Shown: positions 1 to 5,007 of the stretch, piece after piece | Numbering within the stretch: position 1 is the stretch's first letter | How the letters are laid out: each line of letters begins with the position of its first letter | NCBI GenBank assembly: GCA_937967725.1 | Contig: CALBSY010000169.1 | Span: 1-5,007 of the forward strand | From: an uncultured Alphaproteobacteria bacterium | GTDB taxonomy: Bacteria > Pseudomonadota > Alphaproteobacteria > Caulobacterales > Aquidulcibacteraceae | Length of the DNA: 5,007 bases | Direction of reading: 5' to 3' | Notes under the pieces: model-generated | Told to the model about the DNA's origin: nothing | What the model saw: only the letters and a program-made list of their open reading frames with translations | Databases searched by the model: none | Position numbers and translations under genes: made by a program

Positions 1-43
1 GAGCGCCTGCTGATGGACGTGGTGCGCGGCAATCTCGCGCTCT
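1..43. other. Window edge beyond the CHAD stop codon; possible out-of-frame CHAD remainder
   Basis: These bases lie downstream of the CHAD protein's stop codon and run off the window. On the minus strand, the frame shifted by one base relative to the CHAD gene is open here and reads HEEREIAAHHVHQQAL up to the window edge. This resembles the acidic 'GEExDLA' helix usually found after the second conserved CHAD helix. That resemblance is judged by eye and is weak. On the plus strand one frame is also open to the edge, but nothing in it is recognisable. No independent gene can be supported here. Confidence 0.25.
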
Positions 44-667
44 TCATGCGGCACGCACGCCGGCACGGCGGCAGCGCCTACCGGGCCAGTCGTGGCCAAG
101 CAGCATCGCGGCGTAGAAGCGATCCTTTTCGCGTTTGCGCCACTGGTGGCGCCGCGCCAATCGAAAGGCATGTCGTCCGCGTTTGCTTGCCTGCCGCGCG
201 CGCTCAGCAATGCGTTTCGCACCTTTGCGCACTTGGCGGGGTGAGGCTTCAGGCCAAACTGCCGCCAGAGCCAGGAGATCGCGAATGCCGGTGCTCGCCG
301 TTTCCACGTCGAGTTGCGGCAAGGCCCTCCGTTCCGCTTCGAGTGCTTCCGCGGCGGCGATTAGCGCCTGCGCGTGTTTCTTTCCGGCCTTTTTGGCGGT
401 GCTGCGCGCTGTCTCCGCTAGCGCCGTAAGATTCCTTGTTTGCGCCAGCACGCGCATGACCGCACGCGCGGAATCGTCAAACACTGCAGCAAGCCCGGGA
501 GCACCTGCTTTGCCGATGCGTGCAAGGGCTCGTGCGCGTTTTAGATGCACACGACAACGATGTACCGAAGCCGGATGCGGAATCGGCTCACTGATTGCTT
601 CGATTGCCGCGCTCAATTCTTGCGTCAGCGCCGCGCGCAAATCGAACGCCGCCCCAGGCGATCGCAT
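44..667 (-). CDS. CHAD domain-containing protein, C-terminus apparently truncated
   Basis: CHAD domains are all-helical, rich in conserved His and basic residues, and bind inorganic polyphosphate; many occur next to or fused with CYTH triphosphatases, but no CYTH domain is visible here. The 207-residue product has the two hallmark basic helices of the duplicated fold: VHRCRVHLKRARALAR at residues 35-50 and HQWRKREKDRFYAAMLL at 174-190, ending in HDWP. Between them is an Ala/Lys/Glu-rich helical stretch. The start at 667 is preceded by AGGGG about 9 nt upstream on the minus strand. It begins 26 nt after the thioesterase stop codon, so the two are probably co-transcribed. CHAD domains normally continue some 60-80 residues beyond the second helix, but this one stops 12 residues after HDWP with an Arg-rich, low-quality tail (GRRCRRAGVRAA). 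That suggests a frameshift or a degraded end. The family call is fairly firm; the precise cellular role is unknown. Confidence 0.8.
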   Translation of the reverse strand: MRSPGAAFDLRAALTQELSAAIEAISEPIPHPASVHRCRVHLKRARALARIGKAGAPGLAAVFDDSARAVMRVLAQTRNLTALAETARSTAKKAGKKHAQALIAAAEALEAERRALPQLDVETASTGIRDLLALAAVWPEASPRQVRKGAKRIAERARQASKRGRHAFRLARRHQWRKREKDRFYAAMLLGHDWPGRRCRRAGVRAA

Positions 668-693
668 TGTAACAAACCCCTAGCTCGCGCTTC
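668..693 (-). promoter_or_regulatory. Ribosome binding site of the CHAD gene in the 26-nt intergenic gap
   Basis: Read on the minus strand, the gap contains AGGGG about 9 nt before the ATG at 667, a good Shine-Dalgarno match that fixes that start. There is no room for a separate promoter with normal spacing and no hairpin is evident. This supports read-through transcription from the upstream thioesterase gene. Confidence 0.55.
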
Positions 694-1164
694 TCAAGGG
701 CGCGAACGTTCCTCGATCTTCTTGAGCGTGCCGGAAAAAGCAAGCAGGGGATGTGAAAGTTGTGTAACCAGTCCGCGCACGAAAATCAGCGTTCGCGTTT
801 CGCGTAGCACCTCGCCTTCCGCTTCGACGTAACCGCTTAGATCGCCGGCCCTGAGAAACTCGCTGTTGCAGGTCAGAGTGACAGCTTTGGTCTCCCGCAA
901 CGCATTGTGCGCGATGCAGAAAAGCGCGAAGTCGGCGAAGCTCATGAGCGCGCCGCCGTGAATCGTGCCGCCGCCGTTCAGATGCTCCGGGCGCGGTTGA
1001 AACGCGCAACGAACCTTGCCGTCGTCGGTCTTGAAGCAGAACGGCCCGATCGCGGTTTCGTAAGGATCTCCGCCTGCGCTCCAGGTGCTCCACCCCTTGA
1101 AGGGCCCGTCTTTCAGCACAACCGGCTGCACTGCGGGCGCGTCGCCCGCGCCATCGGCGCTCAT
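694..1164 (-). CDS. PaaI-like hotdog-fold acyl-CoA thioesterase
   Basis: Predicted cytoplasmic thioesterase that hydrolyses an acyl-CoA (or aryl-acyl-CoA) to the free acid and CoA. The 156-residue length is typical of a single hotdog domain that works as a dimer or tetramer. Residues 61-78 read HLNGGGTIHGGALMSFAD and carry the PaaI-type active site: Asn63, His69, Gly70 and Asp78 have the same spacing as Asn46, His52, Gly53 and Asp61 of E. coli PaaI. The helix that follows (FALFCIAHNAL) and the later strands (AVTLTCNSEFLRAG, GYVEAEGEVL, LIFVRGLVTQ) fit the fold. The frame is open 16 codons further upstream, to 1212, but the ATG at 1164 is preferred: AGGAG lies about 10 nt before it and the extension has no domain content. 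It is divergent from the lipoprotein/acyl-CoA dehydrogenase pair, suggesting a link with acyl-CoA metabolism. The substrate cannot be read from sequence; the paa pathway itself is not in view. Confidence 0.88.
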   Translation of the reverse strand: MSADGAGDAPAVQPVVLKDGPFKGWSTWSAGGDPYETAIGPFCFKTDDGKVRCAFQPRPEHLNGGGTIHGGALMSFADFALFCIAHNALRETKAVTLTCNSEFLRAGDLSGYVEAEGEVLRETRTLIFVRGLVTQLSHPLLAFSGTLKKIEERSRP

Positions 1165-1230
1165 CGTATTGTTTCTCCTAGGCTTGTGCGCGTGCTGACA
1201 TGGTATCAACATGGCCGCAAGGCAGGGGCA
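1165..1230. promoter_or_regulatory. Divergent intergenic region between thioesterase and lipoprotein genes
   Basis: These 66 nt must hold the start signals for both directions. For the leftward gene, AGGAG about 10 nt before the ATG at 1164 is clear. For the rightward gene, a purine/G-rich stretch (AGGCAGGGG) lies just before the ATG at 1231. In the middle, TGACATGGTATCA at 1196-1208 is an imperfect 13-bp dyad (TGA/TCA ends, partly matched inside). CATGG occurs twice in direct orientation, at 1199-1203 and 1210-1214, one helical turn apart. Either could be a regulator site, but short dyads like this also arise by chance. I see no confident -35/-10 pair on either strand. Confidence 0.4.
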
Positions 1231-1845
1231 ATGCGGTTTTCATTCCTGATCTTGGCGTGCCTGGCGTTGGCGCAATGCGCCACCTCGGAGGACGACCTCT
1301 TCCAGGTGGGCCAGTCCGAGGACGCGTTTGTCATCATTGGCGTAGCGGAAGCCGCCGCCAACCGCGAGGGACGCTATACCGTACTGTGGCGCCGGCTCGA
1401 CAGCACGGGCGCCTTTACCGAACCCAGCGGACGCACCGCTTTTGAAGCAGAAACCAATGTCAGGCGCACTGTGCGTGTGCGGGGCGTGCCTGGCGAGTTC
1501 GAAACGCGGCGGATCGAGCCGGGCGTTTACGCGCTCGATAGTGTGTTTGCTGTGATCCGTGAGCGGCGCGTCGATTATGTCGCCAATGGGGTCGTCCATG
1601 GTCCTGCAAGACCTGCCTTCGAAGTGCGGCCCGGCGAAGCCGTCTATCTTGGCATCTGGCAGGTCGATATTGAGGACGCCAACGCTGTAGTGCGGCCCTG
1701 GCGGCTCAGCGAAACGGACCTGCGTCTGGTGTTGGACAATTCCGACGAAGTGCGCGGCCGGGTACGCGTACGGCAAACGCACACGCGCGAAGTCGCTTGC
1801 GAGCCGCGGCGTTTGAACTCTCGCTCTCGTAGACAGGTTTGCTGA
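1231..1845 (+). CDS. Predicted outer-membrane lipoprotein of unknown function
   Basis: I do not recognise a named family. The 204-residue product starts with a short signal peptide: Arg2, then a hydrophobic run FSFLILACLALAQ, with a lipobox L13-A14-Q15-C16. Cleavage should leave Cys16 as the lipidated N-terminus. Ala at the next position would not act as an inner-membrane retention signal, so the outer membrane is the likely site. The mature part is hydrophilic, mostly alternating polar/hydrophobic beta-type segments. It includes RIEPGVYALDSVFAVI (95-110), GPARPAFEVRPGEAVYLGIW (124-143) and a basic tail with two cysteines (190 and 204). The 'PG-x-Y-x-L' and 'F-x-V-x-PGE-x-x-YLG' strands give the look of a small beta-sandwich. 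The ATG at 1231 is chosen because it opens the signal peptide and follows a G-rich ribosome binding site; the frame is open further upstream without meaning. Its stop overlaps the dehydrogenase start, so the two are probably translationally coupled. Confidence 0.78.
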   Translation: MRFSFLILACLALAQCATSEDDLFQVGQSEDAFVIIGVAEAAANREGRYTVLWRRLDSTGAFTEPSGRTAFEAETNVRRTVRVRGVPGEFETRRIEPGVYALDSVFAVIRERRVDYVANGVVHGPARPAFEVRPGEAVYLGIWQVDIEDANAVVRPWRLSETDLRLVLDNSDEVRGRVRVRQTHTREVACEPRRLNSRSRRQVC

Positions 1846-1847
1846 TG
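1843..1847 (+). promoter_or_regulatory. TGATG stop/start overlap coupling lipoprotein and dehydrogenase
   Basis: The lipoprotein stop TGA (1843-1845) and the dehydrogenase ATG (1845-1847) share one base. Only a weak ribosome binding site (ACAGG about 8 nt upstream) is present. Termination-reinitiation is therefore a likely route for dehydrogenase translation, placing both genes on one mRNA. Confidence 0.65.
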
Positions 1848-2990
1848 CAAGACGAAGAAACGCTCCAGGAATTGCTCTCCGCCATTCGCCGCTTTGTGGA
1901 TCAACGCCTAATCCCGTTGGAAGCCAAAGTGTCGGAGGAAGACGCCGTGCCTGCCGAAGCGTTGGCTGAGATGCGCGCGCTGGGGTTGTTCGGGCTGTCC
2001 ATTCCGGAAGAGTACGGCGGGCTTGGACTTTCGATGGAAGCCGAATGCCGGGTGATGTTCGAGTTTTGCCGCTGCTCGCCGGCGTTTCGATCGGCCTTTG
2101 GCACCAATGTCGGAATTGGCAGCCAAGGCCTCGTTATGTTTGGAACCGAGGCGCAGAAGCAGAACTACCTTCCTGGCATCGCCTCCGGCGAGATCGTAAC
2201 TTCGTTTGCGCTAACCGAACCGGAAGCAGGATCGGACTCAGCGTCGGTGCGCACAAGGGCGGAGCGCGACGGCGAGGTGTACGTGCTAAACGGGACTAAG
2301 CGATACATCACCAATGCCGCGCGCGCTTCGCTGCTCACAGTGATGGCGCGCACCAATCCGGAGATTAAGGGCGGCGGCGGCGTCTCCGCTTTTCTGGTGC
2401 CGCGCGACCTCAAGGGCGTCTCTGTCGGGAAGCCGGAAAAGAAAATGGGCCAGCAAGGCGCCCACATTCACGACATCAATTTCGACAATGCACGCGTACC
2501 TGCGGAGAACCGCTTGGGCGATGAGGGCCAGGGCTTCAAAGTCGCCATGCAGGTGCTGGATCGCGGCCGTCTGCACATTTCATCGGTTTGCGTGGGTGTG
2601 GCTGAGCGCTTGATCGAAGAGTGCGTGCGCTACGCCGCCGAACGGAAGCAATTCGGCCAGCCGATCGCCAGCTTCCAAATGATCCAGGCCATGCTGGCGG
2701 ATAGCCGCGCCGAGGCCAACGCCGCGCGCGGCATGATCCTCGAAGCCGCGCGCAAGCGCGACGCGGGCGGCGATGTGACGATGGACGCGGCCTGCGCCAA
2801 GTTGTTCGCTTCGGAGATGGTCGGACGCGTCGCCGACCGCGCGGTGCAGATTTTTGGCGGCGCGGGCTATGTCGCCGACCATGGCATCGAGCGGTTCTAT
2901 CGCGACGTACGGATTTTTCGCCTCTACGAGGGCACCAGCGAAATACAGCGGGTCATCATCGCGCGCGAGATGATGAAACGCGGCGGTTAA
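1845..2990 (+). CDS. Acyl-CoA dehydrogenase, FAD-dependent
   Basis: Catalyses alpha,beta-dehydrogenation of an acyl-CoA thioester, passing electrons from FAD to electron-transfer flavoprotein. The 381-residue length is standard for a soluble tetrameric family member. An N-terminal helical domain (about 1-115) is followed by the beta-domain with the signature FALTEPEAGSD (121-131), then the C-terminal helical domain with the FAD-contacting RKQFGQPIASFQ (from Arg267). Near the end is the second signature QIFGGAGYVADHGIERFYRD. Glu362 in YEGTSEIQ occupies the catalytic-base position of short-, medium- and short-branched-chain dehydrogenases, so the enzyme should be active. Chain-length preference cannot be settled by reading. 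ATG 1845 shares bases with the lipoprotein stop (TGATG). A TTG two codons earlier is possible, but ATG fits the usual MQDEE-type N-terminus and a weak AGG lies upstream. At its far end the TAA interlocks with the sulfotransferase stop. Confidence 0.95.
   Translation: MQDEETLQELLSAIRRFVDQRLIPLEAKVSEEDAVPAEALAEMRALGLFGLSIPEEYGGLGLSMEAECRVMFEFCRCSPAFRSAFGTNVGIGSQGLVMFGTEAQKQNYLPGIASGEIVTSFALTEPEAGSDSASVRTRAERDGEVYVLNGTKRYITNAARASLLTVMARTNPEIKGGGGVSAFLVPRDLKGVSVGKPEKKMGQQGAHIHDINFDNARVPAENRLGDEGQGFKVAMQVLDRGRLHISSVCVGVAERLIEECVRYAAERKQFGQPIASFQMIQAMLADSRAEANAARGMILEAARKRDAGGDVTMDAACAKLFASEMVGRVADRAVQIFGGAGYVADHGIERFYRDVRIFRLYEGTSEIQRVIIAREMMKRGG
2987..2990. other. Interlocked convergent stop codons (TTAA)
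   Basis: The dehydrogenase TAA occupies 2988-2990 and the sulfotransferase TAA is the complement of 2987-2989, so one TTAA ends both genes. There is no intergenic space and no obvious hairpin terminator around it. Transcripts from the two sides must overlap, or terminate inside the opposing gene, possibly Rho-dependently. Confidence 0.9.
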
Positions 2991-4537
2991 GCGGCGAGAT
3001 CGCCCAATGCATCAAGCAACGGCCTAAGCTGCGCTTCGTAGCCGCGCCAGCGCCCGATTGCCGTGCTGTACAACGGACGGCGCACCTGTATCTGACTGTG
3101 CGTTTTCACCGGCCTGTCGGCTCGATGGAAGGCAAGCACTGCATCGTCCCACGGTAAACCGCAATGCGCGAGCAGACGCCGCGCTTGGCCTTCCAGATCG
3201 CCGACCAGGTCCTCGTAGCGTACATCCAACATGACGTTGGCCGGCAACACGCTGCGCCAATGCGCCATCAATGCGTGGTAGGCGCGGTAATAGCGCCCGA
3301 GTTCGCCCAAATCGTAGGTATGGTGCAGGCCTGCGGTGAAGTGCTTGGAAAAACACGATACACACGTGTCGACAGGGTTGCGATGGACGTGCACGATCTT
3401 GGCGTTTGGCAACGCCATGTGGATGAGCCCCAAATGCATGAAATTCGCGGGCTGCTTGTCCACGACGTACGCCGCCGCCGTTCGCCGGGTCACGCGCGCT
3501 ATATAGTTTTGGCCTATCCGGTCCAACGTAACGGAATCCGGATTGGCCAGGAACCGAAGCAATGGGGCGTCTCCGGCGCCGACGACATCGGCTAGCGCAG
3601 CGCTGAAATCGTGTAGTTCGCCGGCGCCATAAACCCCCGAGTGACTGGATAGCACCTGTTCCACCAGCGTGCTGCCAGCGCGCGGCATGCTCACGATGAA
3701 GATCGGCGTTGTACCGGCGTAAGCGTATTTGTGTTGCGCAGCTATCGCCTCCGATGCGGGCGCCTCGCCGAGTTGTCGCAAGACGGCGAGCGTGGCGGTT
3801 TCATCATAACGCACGCTGCGCCGTTTCAACGCGCACGCTCGTAGCGCTGCTTGGAGGAAGTCCTCGCGTCGGTCCAAGTCTGCGTAGGCTTTGGCGGCGG
3901 CGAAGGACAGTAGCATCCTATCCGGATCGTTCAGCTGGCCTGCGAGTCGACGCTCGATCTCTCTCAAGTGCCGATCGTCGGCGCTACGAACATCGTAGGC
4001 GTCGAGCAGATTGACGTAGGCGTGGGCAGCGCCGGGCTGCAGCGCGAGGACTTGTTCGAAATGAGCTACCGCTTCCGGCGCGCGCCCTGTCTGTACGGCG
4101 ACGAGGCCCAGATTGTTGTGTGCTTCTGGAAAATGAGGGTGAAGCGCGAGCGCGCGCCGCAGCGTTGCCTCGGCTTCAGCATAGTCGCCGCGTTCCATAT
4201 AGGCGAGCGCGAGATCGTTGAGGATGATTGGATCCTCCGTCCGCAGCGCGGCCGCGCGTTCGCCATGCGTTATGCTTTCGTCCAATCGGCCTAGCCGGCG
4301 CAGAACGCTGGAGAGATGCGCGTGAAGCACGAAAGCCTCAGGATCGGCGCGCGTCGCTTCACCCAGGAGATCGGCAGTCCGCGGCAGGTCGCCGCGCTGT
4401 TCGGCGATCGAGGCAAGCAGGTGTAGCGCGCCGGCGTGCTTGGGCGCGCCGCGCAGCACTTCAGTCAGCAGCGTTTCCGCTTGGTCAAACGCGCCGGTGT
4501 GCGCGTGCCGCCTCGCCTGGTCGAACTTGCTCTCCAT
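2987..4537 (-). CDS. TPR repeat-containing sulfotransferase (Sulfotransfer_3 type)
   Basis: The 516-residue protein joins an N-terminal tetratricopeptide-repeat region to a PAPS-dependent sulfotransferase domain. TPRs run from about residue 3 to 180; the clearest are at 105-135 (LNDLALAYMERGDYAEAEATL) and 139-168 (AHNNLGLVAVQTGRAPEAVAHF), with less regular helical pairs to about 240. The catalytic domain starts near 277: TPIFIVSMPRAGSTLVEQ is the 5'-phosphosulfate-binding loop (Pro285 to Thr290), then GAGELHDF. KIVHVHRNPVDTCVSCFSKHF (380-400) carries the 3'-phosphate-binding Arg386 and Ser394. The tail VRRPLYSTAIGRWRGYE is typical of the TPR-sulfotransferase subgroup. No signal peptide or membrane segment is visible, so it should act in the cytoplasm on a small molecule, glycan precursor or protein; the acceptor is unknown. 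ATG 4537 is chosen because TPR-like sequence begins there. In-frame TTG/ATG codons at 4618-4606 would add an Arg-rich leader overlapping the divergent gene's start. It looks intact and monocistronic here. Confidence 0.92.
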   Translation of the reverse strand: MESKFDQARRHAHTGAFDQAETLLTEVLRGAPKHAGALHLLASIAEQRGDLPRTADLLGEATRADPEAFVLHAHLSSVLRRLGRLDESITHGERAAALRTEDPIILNDLALAYMERGDYAEAEATLRRALALHPHFPEAHNNLGLVAVQTGRAPEAVAHFEQVLALQPGAAHAYVNLLDAYDVRSADDRHLREIERRLAGQLNDPDRMLLSFAAAKAYADLDRREDFLQAALRACALKRRSVRYDETATLAVLRQLGEAPASEAIAAQHKYAYAGTTPIFIVSMPRAGSTLVEQVLSSHSGVYGAGELHDFSAALADVVGAGDAPLLRFLANPDSVTLDRIGQNYIARVTRRTAAAYVVDKQPANFMHLGLIHMALPNAKIVHVHRNPVDTCVSCFSKHFTAGLHHTYDLGELGRYYRAYHALMAHWRSVLPANVMLDVRYEDLVGDLEGQARRLLAHCGLPWDDAVLAFHRADRPVKTHSQIQVRRPLYSTAIGRWRGYEAQLRPLLDALGDLAA

Positions 4538-4604
4538 GCCGCTGCGATTACCACAGCCGTTTCTGCGCCGCGACCTGGACGCCGGTTCGCGGCTGCGGCA
4601 CGGC
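4538..4604. promoter_or_regulatory. Divergent intergenic region between sulfotransferase and glycosylase genes
   Basis: This 67-nt GC-rich gap separates two divergent starts, so promoters for both should lie in or near it. On the minus strand GGTAAT sits about 10 nt upstream of the sulfotransferase ATG and resembles a -10 element, but no matching -35 is visible and the distance to the ATG is very short. Neither gene has a strong Shine-Dalgarno sequence. No clear operator dyad was seen. Confidence 0.3.
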
Positions 4605-5007
4605 ATGGACATGACCAAGGCGAATAGGCTCGACGCATTGGTGGCGGAAATTTCCGCTTGCCGTCACTGCGCCGAGCATTTGCCGCATGAGCCACGGCCG
4701 GTGGTCTGGGTGCACCCCGAAGCGCGTATTCTGATCGCGGGGCAGGCGCCTGGGCGCCGCGTGCATGAAAGCGGCGTTCCATGGAACGATCCGTCGGGCG
4801 ACCGCCTGCGTGACTGGATGCAGTTGGATCGCGAAGCGTTCTACGACAAACGCAACATAGCCGTCGCCGCGATGGGATTTTGCTATCCCGGAACGGTGGA
4901 CGGCGCCGATTTGCCCCCGCGCCGCGAATGTGCGCCGCTCTGGCGTCCGCGATTGATGCCGCTGCGGAACAAAGTGCGTGTAATCGACTTAGTAGGCGCG
5001 AACGCGC
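4605..5007 (+). CDS. Uracil-DNA glycosylase superfamily protein, Fe-S type (partial, 3' end beyond window)
   Basis: The open frame runs off the window after 134 complete codons. It belongs to the COG1573-like uracil-DNA glycosylase superfamily, whose members excise uracil or related lesions from DNA in base-excision repair. Cysteines at 19, 22 (CRHC), 93 (GFCYPG) and 109 (RRECAPLW) match, almost position for position in spacing, the four [4Fe-4S] ligands of Thermus thermophilus family 4 enzyme (13, 16, 85, 101). The first active-site loop reads LIAGQAPGRRVHESG (43-57), followed by VPWNDPSGDRLRDWM, which corresponds to the family's 'G-x-PF-x-G-x-AG-x-LL' region. The loop has Gln where family 4 usually has Glu (GEAPG), so specificity may differ. 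The second motif (usually HPS/HPSP) lies outside the window. ATG 4605 is taken as start; ATG 4611 is an equal alternative, since neither has a strong ribosome binding site. It is divergent from the sulfotransferase, with no functional link evident. Confidence 0.85.
   Translation, partial: MDMTKANRLDALVAEISACRHCAEHLPHEPRPVVWVHPEARILIAGQAPGRRVHESGVPWNDPSGDRLRDWMQLDREAFYDKRNIAVAAMGFCYPGTVDGADLPPRRECAPLWRPRLMPLRNKVRVIDLVGANA

Noticed and set aside
13..429. Open plus-strand frame beginning LLMDVVRGNLALFMRHARR
   Set aside because: Only the first ~20 residues look protein-like; the rest is Arg/Ala/Pro/Cys-rich sequence antisense to the CHAD gene, with no domain and no good start signal.
1165..1212. 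16-residue N-terminal extension of the thioesterase
   Set aside because: The extension has no domain content, while the ATG at 1164 has a good AGGAG at suitable distance.
907..1230. 108-codon upstream extension of the lipoprotein frame
   Set aside because: It is antisense to the thioesterase, is Arg/Ala-rich, and would bury the signal peptide and lipobox inside the protein. The ATG at 1231 has its own ribosome binding site.
4538..4618. 27-residue Arg-rich leader on the sulfotransferase from the TTG at 4618
   Set aside because: Composition is unlike a signal or targeting peptide, it overlaps the divergent gene's start, and TPR-like sequence begins at the ATG at 4537.
4743..4770. RRVH in the glycosylase compared with the KRRIH loop of UDGX
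   Set aside because: In UDGX that loop lies elsewhere in the protein, not directly after the first APG-type motif, so the similarity is probably coincidental.
1..5007. Search for mobile elements, CRISPR repeats, tRNA/rRNA genes, toxin-antitoxin pairs or a defence module
   Set aside because: No terminal inverted repeats, transposase motifs, regularly spaced repeats, tRNA-like cloverleaf or small paired ORFs were seen; long genes fill almost the whole window.

Overview
This is a GC-rich window (roughly 60% G+C by eye) with tightly packed genes, short intergenic gaps and strong G/C preference at third codon positions. Gene content (CHAD protein, PaaI-type thioesterase, acyl-CoA dehydrogenase, TPR-sulfotransferase, Fe-S uracil-DNA glycosylase-like protein) and protein style fit a chromosomal segment of a proteobacterium. 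An alphaproteobacterium of the Caulobacterales/Hyphomonadales kind is my best guess, but this is inference from recall, not a measured placement.

Layout. Minus strand, 694-1164 then 44-667: a hotdog-fold (PaaI-like) thioesterase followed 26 nt later by a CHAD-domain protein, probably one transcript reading leftward. The CHAD protein ends unusually soon after its second conserved helix and may be frameshifted. A 66-nt divergent intergenic region (1165-1230) separates this pair from a rightward pair: a predicted outer-membrane lipoprotein of unknown function (1231-1845) and an acyl-CoA dehydrogenase (1845-2990), which share a TGATG stop/start junction. Converging on these from the right is a large TPR-sulfotransferase gene (2987-4537, minus). 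Its stop codon and the dehydrogenase stop codon interlock in a single TTAA. A 67-nt gap (4538-4604) then separates it from a divergent uracil-DNA glycosylase superfamily gene (4605 onward), which is cut by the window end.

How they fit together. The thioesterase and the acyl-CoA dehydrogenase are both acyl-CoA enzymes on either side of one short divergent promoter region, so shared control of a fatty-acid or branched-acyl catabolic step is plausible but unproven. The sulfotransferase and glycosylase look like independent neighbours. I see no mobile element, CRISPR array, tRNA, rRNA or phage-like module, and no convincing new multi-gene system. The points most worth checking are the broken-looking CHAD C-terminus, the unassigned lipoprotein coupled to the dehydrogenase, and the non-canonical first motif of the glycosylase.
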